A stretch of 64,000 nt of DNA from an uncultured Latescibacterota bacterium. Lineage in GTDB: Bacteria > Latescibacterota > UBA2968 > UBA8231. The stretch spans positions 4,534,049-4,598,048 of the forward strand of contig OY282352.1 of assembly GCA_958295495.1 (NCBI GenBank), given 5' to 3'. Numbering within the stretch: the stretch's first letter is position 1; each line of letters starts with the position of its first letter. Positions 52,859 through 61,885 of the stretch are shown here, in pieces. Made by a program: the position numbers and the translations under genes. The notes below the pieces were generated by a model. The model saw only the letters and a program-made list of their open reading frames with translations, did not search any database and was not told where the DNA came from.

Positions 52859-54436
52859 CTAGACGCGATAGGCAAACAGCTTGGCGCCGAGCATGCGCAC
52901 CCGGATGCCGACCGCCTCGCCGGCCGCGGAGATGTTGGAGCGGCTTTGCCAAGTTACCACCCGGTCTTCGCAATCACCCGTCAGACGGTCGCACTCGTCA
53001 AAGGTGAACCCCGGCAGCGGGTCGGCATCCGGGAGCATCAACGACGGCAGCTTCTCCAGTAGTTCAATCTGAATCCAGCCGCCCGGGTCGCAGCGATAGT
53101 TGAGGCGCAGCTCGTCGTGGGCGCGGAAGAGGGAGGGCAGGGAGAAGCGGCCCTCGGTGCTGGCGCGCACCCCGCAGAACCGGTGCGGACGCCAGCGCGC
53201 CCAGCGAATCTGCTGCGGCTGCCGCACAGGAAAGAGCGCGGGTATCTTGTCGGCGGGGCAATCGTGAATGACCGAGAAGGCTGCGTATGGACAGGCCCAG
53301 TGGCCATCGGGCAGCTCGACGAGGCCGCTGCGCCAGAAGTGGGCCATGCACTCGTCGCCCTCGCCTTCGGCACCCAGCGGCAGGATGGGCCGGCGCTCGG
53401 GACGGGACCAGTAGAGGCCATCGCGGCTGAAGGCGATCTGCCCGTCGATGGTGCTGGCGATCTGGTGGTACACCGGGATGAGCATGCCGTGCAAGTCGTC
53501 GCGGCCGGGGTAGGGGAAGTAGTTGGCGCCGTAAAAGCTGATGTCGGGAGGGTCCTCGGTATCGGGGTGATGGACCAGCTTGGGAGCCGGCCAGTTGGCA
53601 AAGTCGTCGGTACGCGAAAAGCCGATCGTGCGGACCTGCATGCCCTGTTCGAGTCTGTTGACCCCGATGCCTTCGAGCAGTTCGGCCGGGTAGCCCATTA
53701 GCTGGATGTAGGCGAAGTAGTTGCCGCGGTGTTGGTCGTAGCGGGCCGATATGCCGCCGTTGACCGGTCGGTACGCCAGCGGCTCGGCGACGGGAGTCCA
53801 GTGGAGGCAGTCGGATGACGTCCAGGCGAACATCTGGCCGGTGATTTCGGCTCTGGGACCGGTGTAGTCCTCTTGCTCCTGCTCGGCTTGGATGCGCCGG
53901 GACGGCTCATCGCCAGACAGCTCTTCACCGCTGTCCGGATCCCACCAGTACATGCGGCCGCCCATCGCCTTGAAGCGCTCTTGGGGCGGTGCGTTGGGGT
54001 CTGCAAAAATTCCGGTAGCCCCTTTGCACGAGTTGGAGATCAGGTTGTTGTTGGACGAGCCATTGAATTCGACCTCGTTCAAGACGGGTCGCGTCCAGCT
54101 ATACGCATCGTCGCTGACCGCGCAACACTGGCCACCCGCGCAGTCGTAGAGCAAGTGATAACGCCCGTCCCGCTGCCAGATGTAGAGCGGCGAGATGTGG
54201 GTGCCTTCCCATTCCATTGCCGCTTGCAGGATCGGCTCGGACTTAACGGCCTCCTCAATCTCAAAGCGGATACCAAGCGGGGCGTCATAAAGTGCTAGCT
54301 CACCGTGCCGACTGGTGCCCCGGTGTCCTGGAAAGACGTCGATCATGTCAACGAGAGGACTCCAAGCACCCGCGTTTAGGCGAATTCGGGGCGGGCGGCG
54401 TCTGGGCGCCTTCCTTTTGTGGCTGTGGTCCGTCAT
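52859..54436 (-). CDS. Probable five-bladed-propeller glycosidase-like protein (GH32/43-like)
   Basis: 525 residues. Repeated motifs of the type IWQRDGRYHLLYDCAGG, FAWTSSDCLHWTPV, GFSRTDDFANWP and AFSRDGLYWSRPE describe beta-propeller blades like those in GH32/GH43/GH130-type hydrolases, followed by a beta-sandwich (FRAHDELRLNYRCDPGGWIQ). There is no signal peptide. No diagnostic catalytic trio can be claimed. It is divergent from the enolase-family gene across a region with a large inverted repeat. Confidence 0.6.
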   Translation of the reverse strand: MTDHSHKRKAPRRRPPRIRLNAGAWSPLVDMIDVFPGHRGTSRHGELALYDAPLGIRFEIEEAVKSEPILQAAMEWEGTHISPLYIWQRDGRYHLLYDCAGGQCCAVSDDAYSWTRPVLNEVEFNGSSNNNLISNSCKGATGIFADPNAPPQERFKAMGGRMYWWDPDSGEELSGDEPSRRIQAEQEQEDYTGPRAEITGQMFAWTSSDCLHWTPVAEPLAYRPVNGGISARYDQHRGNYFAYIQLMGYPAELLEGIGVNRLEQGMQVRTIGFSRTDDFANWPAPKLVHHPDTEDPPDISFYGANYFPYPGRDDLHGMLIPVYHQIASTIDGQIAFSRDGLYWSRPERRPILPLGAEGEGDECMAHFWRSGLVELPDGHWACPYAAFSVIHDCPADKIPALFPVRQPQQIRWARWRPHRFCGVRASTEGRFSLPSLFRAHDELRLNYRCDPGGWIQIELLEKLPSLMLPDADPLPGFTFDECDRLTGDCEDRVVTWQSRSNISAAGEAVGIRVRMLGAKLFAYRV

Positions 54437-54505
54437 TGAGGCAATCTCTCGGTGGTGGTGGAAGTGTAGTGGACCCGAAAGACTGGATTGCTGGTTAAGG
54501 TGAAA

Positions 54506-54553
54506 TTATCTTACGAGGGAAGATCCAGGTCCACCTCCATGTTCGTAAGATAA
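54506..54553. promoter_or_regulatory. 11-bp perfect inverted repeat in a divergent promoter region
   Basis: TTATCTTACGA (54506-54516) and TCGTAAGATAA (54543-54553) are exact complements, with a 26-nt spacer holding an inner AGGTCCACCT palindrome. It lies 69 bp before the enolase-family ATG at 54622 and about as far from the divergent propeller gene. It could bind a regulator of both genes or fold in RNA. Confidence 0.6.
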
Positions 54554-54621
54554 GAGATCCATTTGCCTTTCAACAACACACCCGATTCCGTGCAGACACC
54601 CTGCTCTGAAAGGAAAATCCC

Positions 54622-55887
54622 ATGAAAGTCACCAATGTCGAACGCATTATCGTCGATGTCCCGTTCACGCCTAGACAGCAGGAGATAACTCGCCAGTCGG
54701 TTTACAACTGGTCCATCCTCGAGCTGTGTAAGGTAGCCACCGACACGGGCCACGTGGGCTGGGGAGAGACCGTCATTCACTACACCTACGGCCGAGTGAC
54801 CGATGATGCGGTTGCGCGCACAATCGGTCAAAGCCCGGCCGAATTGATGCACGAAGACAGCTTGGGCGCTGGTTTGCAGATGGCTTTGTTCGACGTGGTC
54901 GGCAAGATACTCGAAGTCCCGGTGCATCGACTGCTGGGCACCAAAATGCGCGACTGGACGCCGATCTCGTGGTGGTGTAGTCACTCTTCACCGGAAAATT
55001 GGGCCGCCGAAGCGGCCGAGGCCGTGGCGCAAGGGTACACCAATCTCAAGAACAAACCGAGGCCCTGGAACGACATCGTCGCACAGGTTGACGCCATCTG
55101 CAAGGTGGTGCCCCCTCATTTCCATCTCGATCTCGATCCCAACGGCTCTTGGGAGAATGCGGCCAACGCCATTCCGCTCATAAAGAGGCTCGAGCGCTAC
55201 GAAAACGTGGCCATGTTCGAAACGCCCATCCCGCAGGAGGACATTCTCGGCAATCGCCAGATCCGCCAAGCTGTGAACAGGCCGGTGGCCATGCACTTTG
55301 GTTCGCCGCCGTTTCTCACGGCGGTGCGCGAGGAAGTTTGCGACGGATTTGTGATTGGGGGCGGCAAATCCCTGACCATGCGCCAAGGGCAATGCGCCGC
55401 GGAGGTTTTCATGCCGTTCTGGTTGCAGATCGTCGGCAATGGGTTGACGACCACGTGGGACGCCCATCTCGGCTCGGTGCTAACGCACGCCCGGTGGCCG
55501 GCTATTAGTTGTATCAATATGTACAGCCACCATCTACTGACCGAGCCTGTTCAGGTGATCAACGGGCACCAGCGGGTCCCGGACGGCCCCGGCCTCGGCG
55601 TCGAGGTTGATGAGGCGGCGGTTGAGCAATACCGCGTGCCGCAGGAGACGCTCGAAGAACATGCGCGTCAGGGGCAACTCTACACCCACCCGAAACCGCG
55701 GCTGATCAACACCATTGTCTATCCTGACGGCACCTGCATACATCTGGACTACCCCAGCGCGCCGGGAACCTATGTGGAGGGAGTGCGCACCGAAATCTGG
55801 GAGGACGATGGCTCGCAAGGCTGGCAGAGCTTGCACCAGCGCGTCCAAAAGGAGAAGCAGGTTGTCAGTCGGTGGGAGGAGCCGTAA
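54622..55887 (+). CDS. Mandelate racemase/muconate-lactonizing-enzyme family protein
   Basis: 421 residues; the ATG at 54622 has GAAAGGAAAATCCC upstream. Barrel motifs HLDLDPNGSWENAANAI, VAMFETPIPQED and VAMHFGSPP correspond to metal-binding Asp, Glu and the third ligand region, and FVIGGGKSLTMR follows. The family abstracts a proton alpha to a carboxylate, commonly dehydrating sugar acids. It ends flush with the convergent ilvD gene. The N-terminal NWSILELCKVATDTGHVGWGE is typical of the capping domain. Confidence 0.85.
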   Translation: MKVTNVERIIVDVPFTPRQQEITRQSVYNWSILELCKVATDTGHVGWGETVIHYTYGRVTDDAVARTIGQSPAELMHEDSLGAGLQMALFDVVGKILEVPVHRLLGTKMRDWTPISWWCSHSSPENWAAEAAEAVAQGYTNLKNKPRPWNDIVAQVDAICKVVPPHFHLDLDPNGSWENAANAIPLIKRLERYENVAMFETPIPQEDILGNRQIRQAVNRPVAMHFGSPPFLTAVREEVCDGFVIGGGKSLTMRQGQCAAEVFMPFWLQIVGNGLTTTWDAHLGSVLTHARWPAISCINMYSHHLLTEPVQVINGHQRVPDGPGLGVEVDEAAVEQYRVPQETLEEHARQGQLYTHPKPRLINTIVYPDGTCIHLDYPSAPGTYVEGVRTEIWEDDGSQGWQSLHQRVQKEKQVVSRWEEP

Positions 55888-57558
55888 TTAGCTGGTCACC
55901 GCCCCTTGGGCTGCCGACGACACTGAGCGGGCGTATTTGGCCATCACGCCAGAGGTGTAGCGCGGCGGCGGGGCCGCCCAAGCGGCTAGGCGGGCCTGCA
56001 ACGCGGCTTCGTCTAGTGCTACGTCCAAACGGCCGGTCGTGGTGTCGATGGTGATGGTATCGCCGTCGTGCAGGACGGCCAAGGGGCCGCCCACTGCGGC
56101 TTCGGGAGCGGCGTGGCCGATCATCAGGCCGCGAGTAGCGCCCGAGAAGCGGCCATCGGTGACCAGGGCCACCAAGTCGCCTAGACCCGCCCCCACAATG
56201 GCGCCGGTGACGGCTAGCATCTCGCGCATGCCGGGGCCGCCCCGGGGCCCTTCGTAGCGGATGACCACCACGTCGCCGGGCTGAATATGGCCCTGCTCAA
56301 GGGCCGGCATGACCGCGTCCTCGCTGTCGAAGACGCGGGCTGGGCCTTGGTGCTGGGCGCGTTCGTGCCCGGCCAATTTCACCACTGCGCCTTCGGGGGC
56401 GAGATTGCCCTTGAGCACGACTAGACCGCCCGTTTTTTTCAGGGGTTTATCGACCGGGACCACGACCTGCTGGCCGGGGGTTTCCACGGCGCGGTCGGCC
56501 TCTTGGCCAATGGTGCGGCCCGATACCGTGAGGGCGTCCTCGTGCAGCAGGCCGGCTTCTTTGAGGCGGCGGGCTACCAAGGCGATGCCCCCGGCTTTGT
56601 CCAAGTCGGGGGCGACAAAGCGGCCGCCGGGCTTGAGGTCAACCCAAAGCGGGGTGGAACTGCTCAAGGTCTGAAAGTCCTCGATGTCCAGCTCCAATCC
56701 GGCCTCCCGGGCGATGGCCAGAAAATGCAGTACGCCGTTGGTCGAACCGCCGGTGGTGGCAATGGAGCGAATGGCGTTGTCGAGGGCGGGGCGGGTGATG
56801 ATCTGCGAGGGTTTGAGATTGCGCCGCACCAACTCGACGGCGAGGGCCCCGACTTGGGTGCCGACGGCTTCCTTGCGCGGGTCAGTGGCCGGCACCGAGC
56901 CCGAGCCCATGAGGGCCACGCCGAGGAGCTCGGCCGCGGTGGCCATGGTATTGGCGGTGAATTGACCGCCGCAGGAGCCGGCTCCAGGGCAGGCGTTCTC
57001 CTCGATGAGGCGCAATTGGTCGTCGTCGATGCGGCCAGTGGCGTGGGCGCCAATAGCTTCGTACACGTCTTGGATGGTAATGTCGGCTTGGTCGTGGTGG
57101 CCGGGCATAATCGAGCCGCCGTAGAGCAACACTGCGGGGATGTCCAAGCGGCAGATGGCCATAATGGCCCCCGGGGTGGTCTTGTCGCAGCCGGTGAGGG
57201 CGACAAAGCCGTCGAGCATGTGCCCGCGCACCACCAGTTCCATGGAGTCGGCAATAACTTCGCGCGAAATGAGCGAGGTCTTCATGCCTTCGGTGCCCAT
57301 GGTGATGCCGTCGGAGATCACCACCGTATTGAATTCGAGAGGGGTACCGCCGGCTTGGCGGATGCCGGCCTTGACGTGCTCGGCTAGGCCGCGCAGGCCA
57401 AAGTTGCAGGGCCCCAGCTCGGTCCAAGTATTGGCGATGCCGATGAGGGGTTGGCGCAGGGCTTCGGCGTCGAAGCCGGCGGCCCGGTACATGGCGCGGG
57501 CCCCGGCCCGGGACGGGCCTTGGGTGATGTGCTTGCTGATGGGGGTGGAGTCGGCCAT
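55888..57558 (-). CDS. ilvD: Dihydroxy-acid dehydratase
   Basis: 556 residues, the normal length. Iron-sulfur cysteines occur in GPCNFGL, TGCDKTTPG and GAGSCGGQFTANTM, with VTDGRFSGATRGLMIGH in the C-terminal swivel domain. The enzyme dehydrates 2,3-dihydroxy acids to 2-keto acids in branched-chain amino acid synthesis; relatives act on sugar acids, but the match to IlvD is good throughout (IANTWTELGPCNFGLR, NTVVISDGITMGTEGM). It stands alone on the minus strand. Confidence 0.93.
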   Translation of the reverse strand: MADSTPISKHITQGPSRAGARAMYRAAGFDAEALRQPLIGIANTWTELGPCNFGLRGLAEHVKAGIRQAGGTPLEFNTVVISDGITMGTEGMKTSLISREVIADSMELVVRGHMLDGFVALTGCDKTTPGAIMAICRLDIPAVLLYGGSIMPGHHDQADITIQDVYEAIGAHATGRIDDDQLRLIEENACPGAGSCGGQFTANTMATAAELLGVALMGSGSVPATDPRKEAVGTQVGALAVELVRRNLKPSQIITRPALDNAIRSIATTGGSTNGVLHFLAIAREAGLELDIEDFQTLSSSTPLWVDLKPGGRFVAPDLDKAGGIALVARRLKEAGLLHEDALTVSGRTIGQEADRAVETPGQQVVVPVDKPLKKTGGLVVLKGNLAPEGAVVKLAGHERAQHQGPARVFDSEDAVMPALEQGHIQPGDVVVIRYEGPRGGPGMREMLAVTGAIVGAGLGDLVALVTDGRFSGATRGLMIGHAAPEAAVGGPLAVLHDGDTITIDTTTGRLDVALDEAALQARLAAWAAPPPRYTSGVMAKYARSVSSAAQGAVTS

Positions 57559-57752
57559 GGCGCGGGCTTTCTACGGCAGGTGGCGATGGGGGGAAGCGGC
57601 ACGAAAGACGGATAGTAGCGTCTGAATTTTGCCTTGTCAACTGGGGTGAGGACCTAACCGCCGGACTCTGTTTCAAGTTGCTGCCAAGGCGGCCCCGACG
57701 TACTTTTATCACTGGTTGCAGCCTCATCCTTTACCCTCCAAAGGAGGTCCTT

Positions 57753-58391
57753 ATGCGCTTGTTACTGTCGTCTATCGCGTTCCTTTGCCTGCTCGCCCTG
57801 CCGCTCGCCGCCCAAGACGAGGCCCTCATCGGCACTTGGGAAGGAAACATCGTCGAGGATGAGCTCGGCGAGGTTGCTTTCCGCCTGACCTTTCAGGCGA
57901 ATGGTGCCTGCAAAATGATCGCATTCCTCCCGGACGACGCCTTTGAAATTCCCCCGGAACTGAGCGAGTTGGTGCCCCCAATACAGGGGCTTGCTACCCA
58001 TGTCACCGGCACCTACAGGACCGAAGGCGACAGCCTCTGGGTCGAAGGCGACGAAGTCAGCCAGTTCGTCGGCGACCAACCGGCCATCGAATTTTTTACC
58101 GAAGTCGCCCGCAACTTGGCCCGTGCCGTAACGGACGCGAGTGAACTCCCCGAAGAGAAATACCCTGAATTTGAAGAGACGTATATCGCCGAGTTCGTCG
58201 GTGGCTTTACAGAGGGACAACAGGCCCGCAACGACCTTTTCGGCTCCTACGAGATTGAGGGCGAAACTTTGGTCATTACTACGACCACCGAGGAAGGCGC
58301 GGTCGGAATTTGGACATTCCACCGCATGGATGCCGCCACCGCTGTCGTCCCAACTACTTGGGGCAGCCTGAAAGCGGCTTGGCGTCCGTGA
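57753..58391 (+). CDS. Secreted protein, lipocalin-like, unknown function
   Basis: The ATG at 57753 has AAAGGAGGTCCTT upstream. The 212-residue product has a clear signal peptide (MRLLLSSIAFLCLLALPLAAQ) and a mature part starting DEALIGTWEGNI, like small barrel proteins that open with GTWEG. WTFHRMD near the end is the last strand. Function is unknown. Confidence 0.65.
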   Translation: MRLLLSSIAFLCLLALPLAAQDEALIGTWEGNIVEDELGEVAFRLTFQANGACKMIAFLPDDAFEIPPELSELVPPIQGLATHVTGTYRTEGDSLWVEGDEVSQFVGDQPAIEFFTEVARNLARAVTDASELPEEKYPEFEETYIAEFVGGFTEGQQARNDLFGSYEIEGETLVITTTTEEGAVGIWTFHRMDAATAVVPTTWGSLKAAWRP

Positions 58392-58456
58392 CAGCCGCCA
58401 AAGGAATTTTTCGCTGAATACGGCGAATGCAGCCCCTTTGGGGGGGCAATGACCAG

Positions 58457-59485
58457 ATGAAATTCATCTACTTCACCGACATTCACCTCGACACCGGGAT
58501 AGACGCCCGCTGGGGATTTGAGCTGTGTGTGGAGTCCATGTTGGCGCATCAGCCCGCAGCCTTGGTCAACGGCGGCGATTTGGGCGTTACGTCCGAGGCG
58601 CTAGCGCAGTACGCCCAGATCATGGAGGGGGTATCCGCGCCGGTGCTGCTGAGCCACGGCAACCACGAAATGTGCAGCGGCTATTTGCCCCGGGACCAAG
58701 GGGGGACGATGCACACCAGTGCCGATATTGGCGGCGTACACTTTGTGCTGCTGGACGTGGTGCGCTATTTCGAGCCGACCGAGGATCATCCGGCCAACTG
58801 GCACGTCTTGGCCGACGAGGGCTTGTTGGAATGGCTGGCCGCGGATTTGGCGGGGTTAGACCGAGCCACGCCGCTGGTGATGGCTAGCCACGTGCCTCTA
58901 TCGACGACCTTTCCACAGCGCGCGGGTCAGGTGCCGGACATGGCTTTCCCCACCAATGAAATTGCCGGGGCGCGGCGCTTGCTGACGCTATTGCAGCCGT
59001 TTGAGCGGGTGATCACTTTGCACGGCCACGACCACGAAAACTGCCGCCACTTCGTCGGCTCTCTGGAGGTTATGACCACCGCGGCCGTGGCGGGCAATTG
59101 GTGGAGGAGCGGGCTGGAAAGCCGCGGCCCGCAAGGACGCGAACCGCAGGGGTATCGGGTGGTCGAGGTTGATGCGGAAGGAGGTTTCAGGAGCCAGTAC
59201 CACGCCTTCCAGCCGCACCAAGACGAGGCGGTGGAACTGTGCCAGCACCAGGCTTCGGGTCGCCGCTTGGTCAATGTGTTCGATGGTTCGCCGCGCACGC
59301 AGGTCGAGGTGGAAGGGCTAGGGCCGCTGGTCCCGATCGATCCACTGGCCGAATCGTCGCGCGAGCTGGCGACGCATCTGTGGGAATTGCCGGCCGACTT
59401 CGACCGGCAGCAGGTGGAGGTGCGGGTGGTTTTTGAGGATGGGCGGGAGTGCGAAGGGGTGTTGGAGGAACGGGTGTGGGAATGA
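58457..59485 (+). CDS. Calcineurin-like metallophosphoesterase
   Basis: 342 residues from the ATG at 58457. The metal-ligand set is complete: FTDIHLD (DxH), NGGDLG, LSHGNHEM, ASHVPLST and LHGHDHEN. These bind two metal ions for hydrolysis of phosphoesters. A C-terminal beta domain of ~100 residues follows. No signal peptide is present. It lies 42 bp before the M81 gene on the same strand. Confidence 0.92.
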   Translation: MKFIYFTDIHLDTGIDARWGFELCVESMLAHQPAALVNGGDLGVTSEALAQYAQIMEGVSAPVLLSHGNHEMCSGYLPRDQGGTMHTSADIGGVHFVLLDVVRYFEPTEDHPANWHVLADEGLLEWLAADLAGLDRATPLVMASHVPLSTTFPQRAGQVPDMAFPTNEIAGARRLLTLLQPFERVITLHGHDHENCRHFVGSLEVMTTAAVAGNWWRSGLESRGPQGREPQGYRVVEVDAEGGFRSQYHAFQPHQDEAVELCQHQASGRRLVNVFDGSPRTQVEVEGLGPLVPIDPLAESSRELATHLWELPADFDRQQVEVRVVFEDGRECEGVLEERVWE

Positions 59486-59527
59486 GATTTTGTCTTATTA
59501 CCGAATCGCCGGCGCGCGAGGTCCCTT

Positions 59528-61003
59528 ATGAAACGCATCCTTTTGGCCAAGTTCAACCACGAAGTCGGCAGCTTTAATCCCCAGCGCACCTATTACAGCG
59601 ACTTCACGATCCACCGGGGGGCAGACCTGCTAGCAGCCGCTCGCTCGTCCAATTCCACGCTGGCCGGCAATATCGACGTTCTCGAAGCGCGTCCCGACGT
59701 CGAACTGGTTCCCACGTACGGGGCTTGGTGCAATACCACCGGCGGCTTGGTCGCCGATCCCGATATGGAGCGCCTCATCGGCGAATTGTTGGCCGCCATT
59801 GAGGCCCACGCCCCAGCCGATGCGGTTTGTTTGTCTCTGCACGGGGCCATGGCCGGCGAAACCGAAGTCGATCCCGAAGGCCGCGTCGCGTCCGGCATTC
59901 GGCAAATCCTCGGGGATGTGCCCATGGTCGCGGCCATGGACCTGCACGCGGTCATTTCGCAACGGCTGGTCCATGCAGCCGACGCCTTGGTCTTTCTCCA
60001 CACCTATCCGCACACGGACATGCGCGCCACCGGCCAGCGCGCGGCCCGCTTGCTATTGCGCCAATTGGACGGGCACGTCAAGCCCACCACGGCCCGCGTG
60101 CCGATCCCGTTGTTGGCTCGCGGCGACGAACTCATCACCGCCAGCGGCCGCTTTGGCCAAGCCATCCGCCGCTGCAAGGAAATTGAGGCGTCTTTAGGGG
60201 GGCTGGCCGCTGGCGTCGTCATTGGCAATCCCTTTACCGACGTGCCCGATTTGCAGTCCAACGCACTGGTCACCACCGACGACGATCCAGCCCGCGCCGA
60301 GGAGCTGGCTCTGGAACTGGCCCGCTTTATATGGGAAAACCGCCCCTACTGGATCCCCAAACTGACCCCGCTCGAACAAGCCGTGCGTCTGGCCGAAGAG
60401 ACTGAGGGCCTCACGGTGTTCTCCGACGCCGCGGATTCTACGGCCTCGGGTGCCAGCGGCGACAGCAACGCCATTCTCAAGGGCCTGCTCCAATACAACT
60501 ACGGCAAGTGCGCCCTCATCCCCATAGTGGATGCTCCTGCGGTGGAAGCTGCTCATCGGGCCGGAGTAGGGGGCCGGTTCACTTGGCCCTTGGGCGGCAC
60601 CCTCGACCCGGAGCGCTTTGCGCCGGTGGAATTGCCCCTGTATGTCAAAAGCCTGTCCGACGGGGCCTTTACCACCGAATACGGGTATGTGGTGCCACCT
60701 AGCCGCACCGCCATTCTGACCAGCGGCAAGCTCACCCTACTGGTGACCCAAACGGCCGTCCCCATCGTCGGTCGCAAGGTGTACCAGAGCGAGGGGCACG
60801 ATCCGGCCGACTACGACTTGGTCGTGTGCAAATCGCCCAACGGCTTCCGCACCCACTACGAGGCCCTAGCCGCTCGCATTGTCGCTGTTGACGTACCCGG
60901 GTCCACCAGCGCCAATCTCAAAACCTTGCCTTACCAGCACTGTGTGCGCCCCATTTTTCCGTTGGACGACGAGGTGGTGCCGCCTTTTGCTGAGGCCGAC
61001 TGA
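59528..61003 (+). CDS. M81-family (MlrC-like) metallopeptidase
   Basis: 491 residues. FNHEVGSFNPQRT at the N-terminus, VCLSLHGAM, AMDLHA and HTYPHTDMRATG are the MlrC/DUF1485 pattern, with conserved Asp and His likely binding zinc; the MlrC C-terminal domain continues from about residue 290. MlrC opens microcystin-derived peptides, but most members have unknown substrates. No signal peptide. It is followed by a small methyltransferase gene 31 bp on. Confidence 0.88.
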   Translation: MKRILLAKFNHEVGSFNPQRTYYSDFTIHRGADLLAAARSSNSTLAGNIDVLEARPDVELVPTYGAWCNTTGGLVADPDMERLIGELLAAIEAHAPADAVCLSLHGAMAGETEVDPEGRVASGIRQILGDVPMVAAMDLHAVISQRLVHAADALVFLHTYPHTDMRATGQRAARLLLRQLDGHVKPTTARVPIPLLARGDELITASGRFGQAIRRCKEIEASLGGLAAGVVIGNPFTDVPDLQSNALVTTDDDPARAEELALELARFIWENRPYWIPKLTPLEQAVRLAEETEGLTVFSDAADSTASGASGDSNAILKGLLQYNYGKCALIPIVDAPAVEAAHRAGVGGRFTWPLGGTLDPERFAPVELPLYVKSLSDGAFTTEYGYVVPPSRTAILTSGKLTLLVTQTAVPIVGRKVYQSEGHDPADYDLVVCKSPNGFRTHYEALAARIVAVDVPGSTSANLKTLPYQHCVRPIFPLDDEVVPPFAEAD

Positions 61004-61034
61004 TCCGCTCGGCCACTTTGACAAGGGAGCCCCC

Positions 61035-61652
61035 GTGCATATTGAGGATCTCTTCACCGCGGCCCAACGAGCTCTCGTCGCCGACCTGCACAGCCGCGAC
61101 CAGCAGGAACGCCGAGCTGGCTCCACGGACCCGTTGCGCCTCAAGGCCGTCAGCCCCCAAGTGGCCCATTATCTCTGTCTGACTGCCATCCACCAACAGG
61201 CCCAGACCTTGATCGAATTCGGCACTTCGCACGGCTATTCCACCCTGCATCTAGCGGCTGCGGCTCAGCGCACCGGGGGCCGCGTATATAGTTTGGATCG
61301 GATGCCGGAAAAAACGACGGCGGCCCGGGCCAATTTGCGCCAAGCTGGCCTAGACCACCTAGTGGAATGCTACACTGGGGAAGGGGCTGCCTTTATCGCG
61401 GCTCTCCCCGAGCGCGTGGATTTTGTCTTTGTAGATTTTGGCCTGCCCGCATTTGCGCCCCTGTTCGCCATGCTGGAAAGCCGGCTGGTGCCAAGGGCGT
61501 TTCTCTTTGTCGATGGCTGGTCCAAAGTCGAACAATGGGACCAGAATCCAGAGTGGGCTGCTTTTAGAAACCGCTTAGACGAGACTGCCGATTACCTGAC
61601 CTACATCCTGCCGCTGGAAAAGTCGCACCTCATTGCCGTTAAGCGGTCCTGA
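61035..61652 (+). CDS. Class I SAM-dependent O-methyltransferase-like protein
   Basis: A GTG at 61035 (AAGGGAGCCCCC upstream) gives 205 residues; the frame before it lies within the M81 gene. TLIEFGTSHGYSTLHLAAAA (about 60-79) is the SAM motif I, VYSLDRMPE motif II and VDFVFVDFG motif III, as in catechol-O-methyltransferase-like enzymes. It probably methylates a small molecule. Confidence 0.82.
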   Translation: MHIEDLFTAAQRALVADLHSRDQQERRAGSTDPLRLKAVSPQVAHYLCLTAIHQQAQTLIEFGTSHGYSTLHLAAAAQRTGGRVYSLDRMPEKTTAARANLRQAGLDHLVECYTGEGAAFIAALPERVDFVFVDFGLPAFAPLFAMLESRLVPRAFLFVDGWSKVEQWDQNPEWAAFRNRLDETADYLTYILPLEKSHLIAVKRS

Positions 61653-61774
61653 GCGGCTCCCAGCACGACTTAAAATAGCAATCCTATATCATTCAAGCCT
61701 GGATGTCACATCTTGGGTCAATAGGCTTCGATAAACCACAAGATAGAGAGCTACTGCGTAACGTCAGTACTTAA

Positions 61775-61885
61775 CTAAACCGTATTGCTGTTAAGATGGG
61801 CTATCACCTCGTCGCGGCTTTGCAAGGTCAGCAAGTCGTCGTTGATAACGGAGGCCGCCGCAGTGCTTGTGCAACTGACCCGGCG
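61775..61885 (-). other. Open frame directly after the stop of the GH2-like protein
   Basis: In frame after the TAG at 61888-61886 the minus strand reads RRVSCTSTAAASVINDDLLT and on to a TAG at 61777-61775 (36 codons). It has a protein-like look and could be a gene remnant or, less likely, a readthrough extension. The rest of 61653-61885 shows nothing else. Confidence 0.25.

Noticed and set aside
54511..54984. 157-codon minus-strand open frame across the enolase-family gene start
   Set aside because: It lies antisense to a well-supported gene, has no recognisable family features, and its end falls in the inverted-repeat region.
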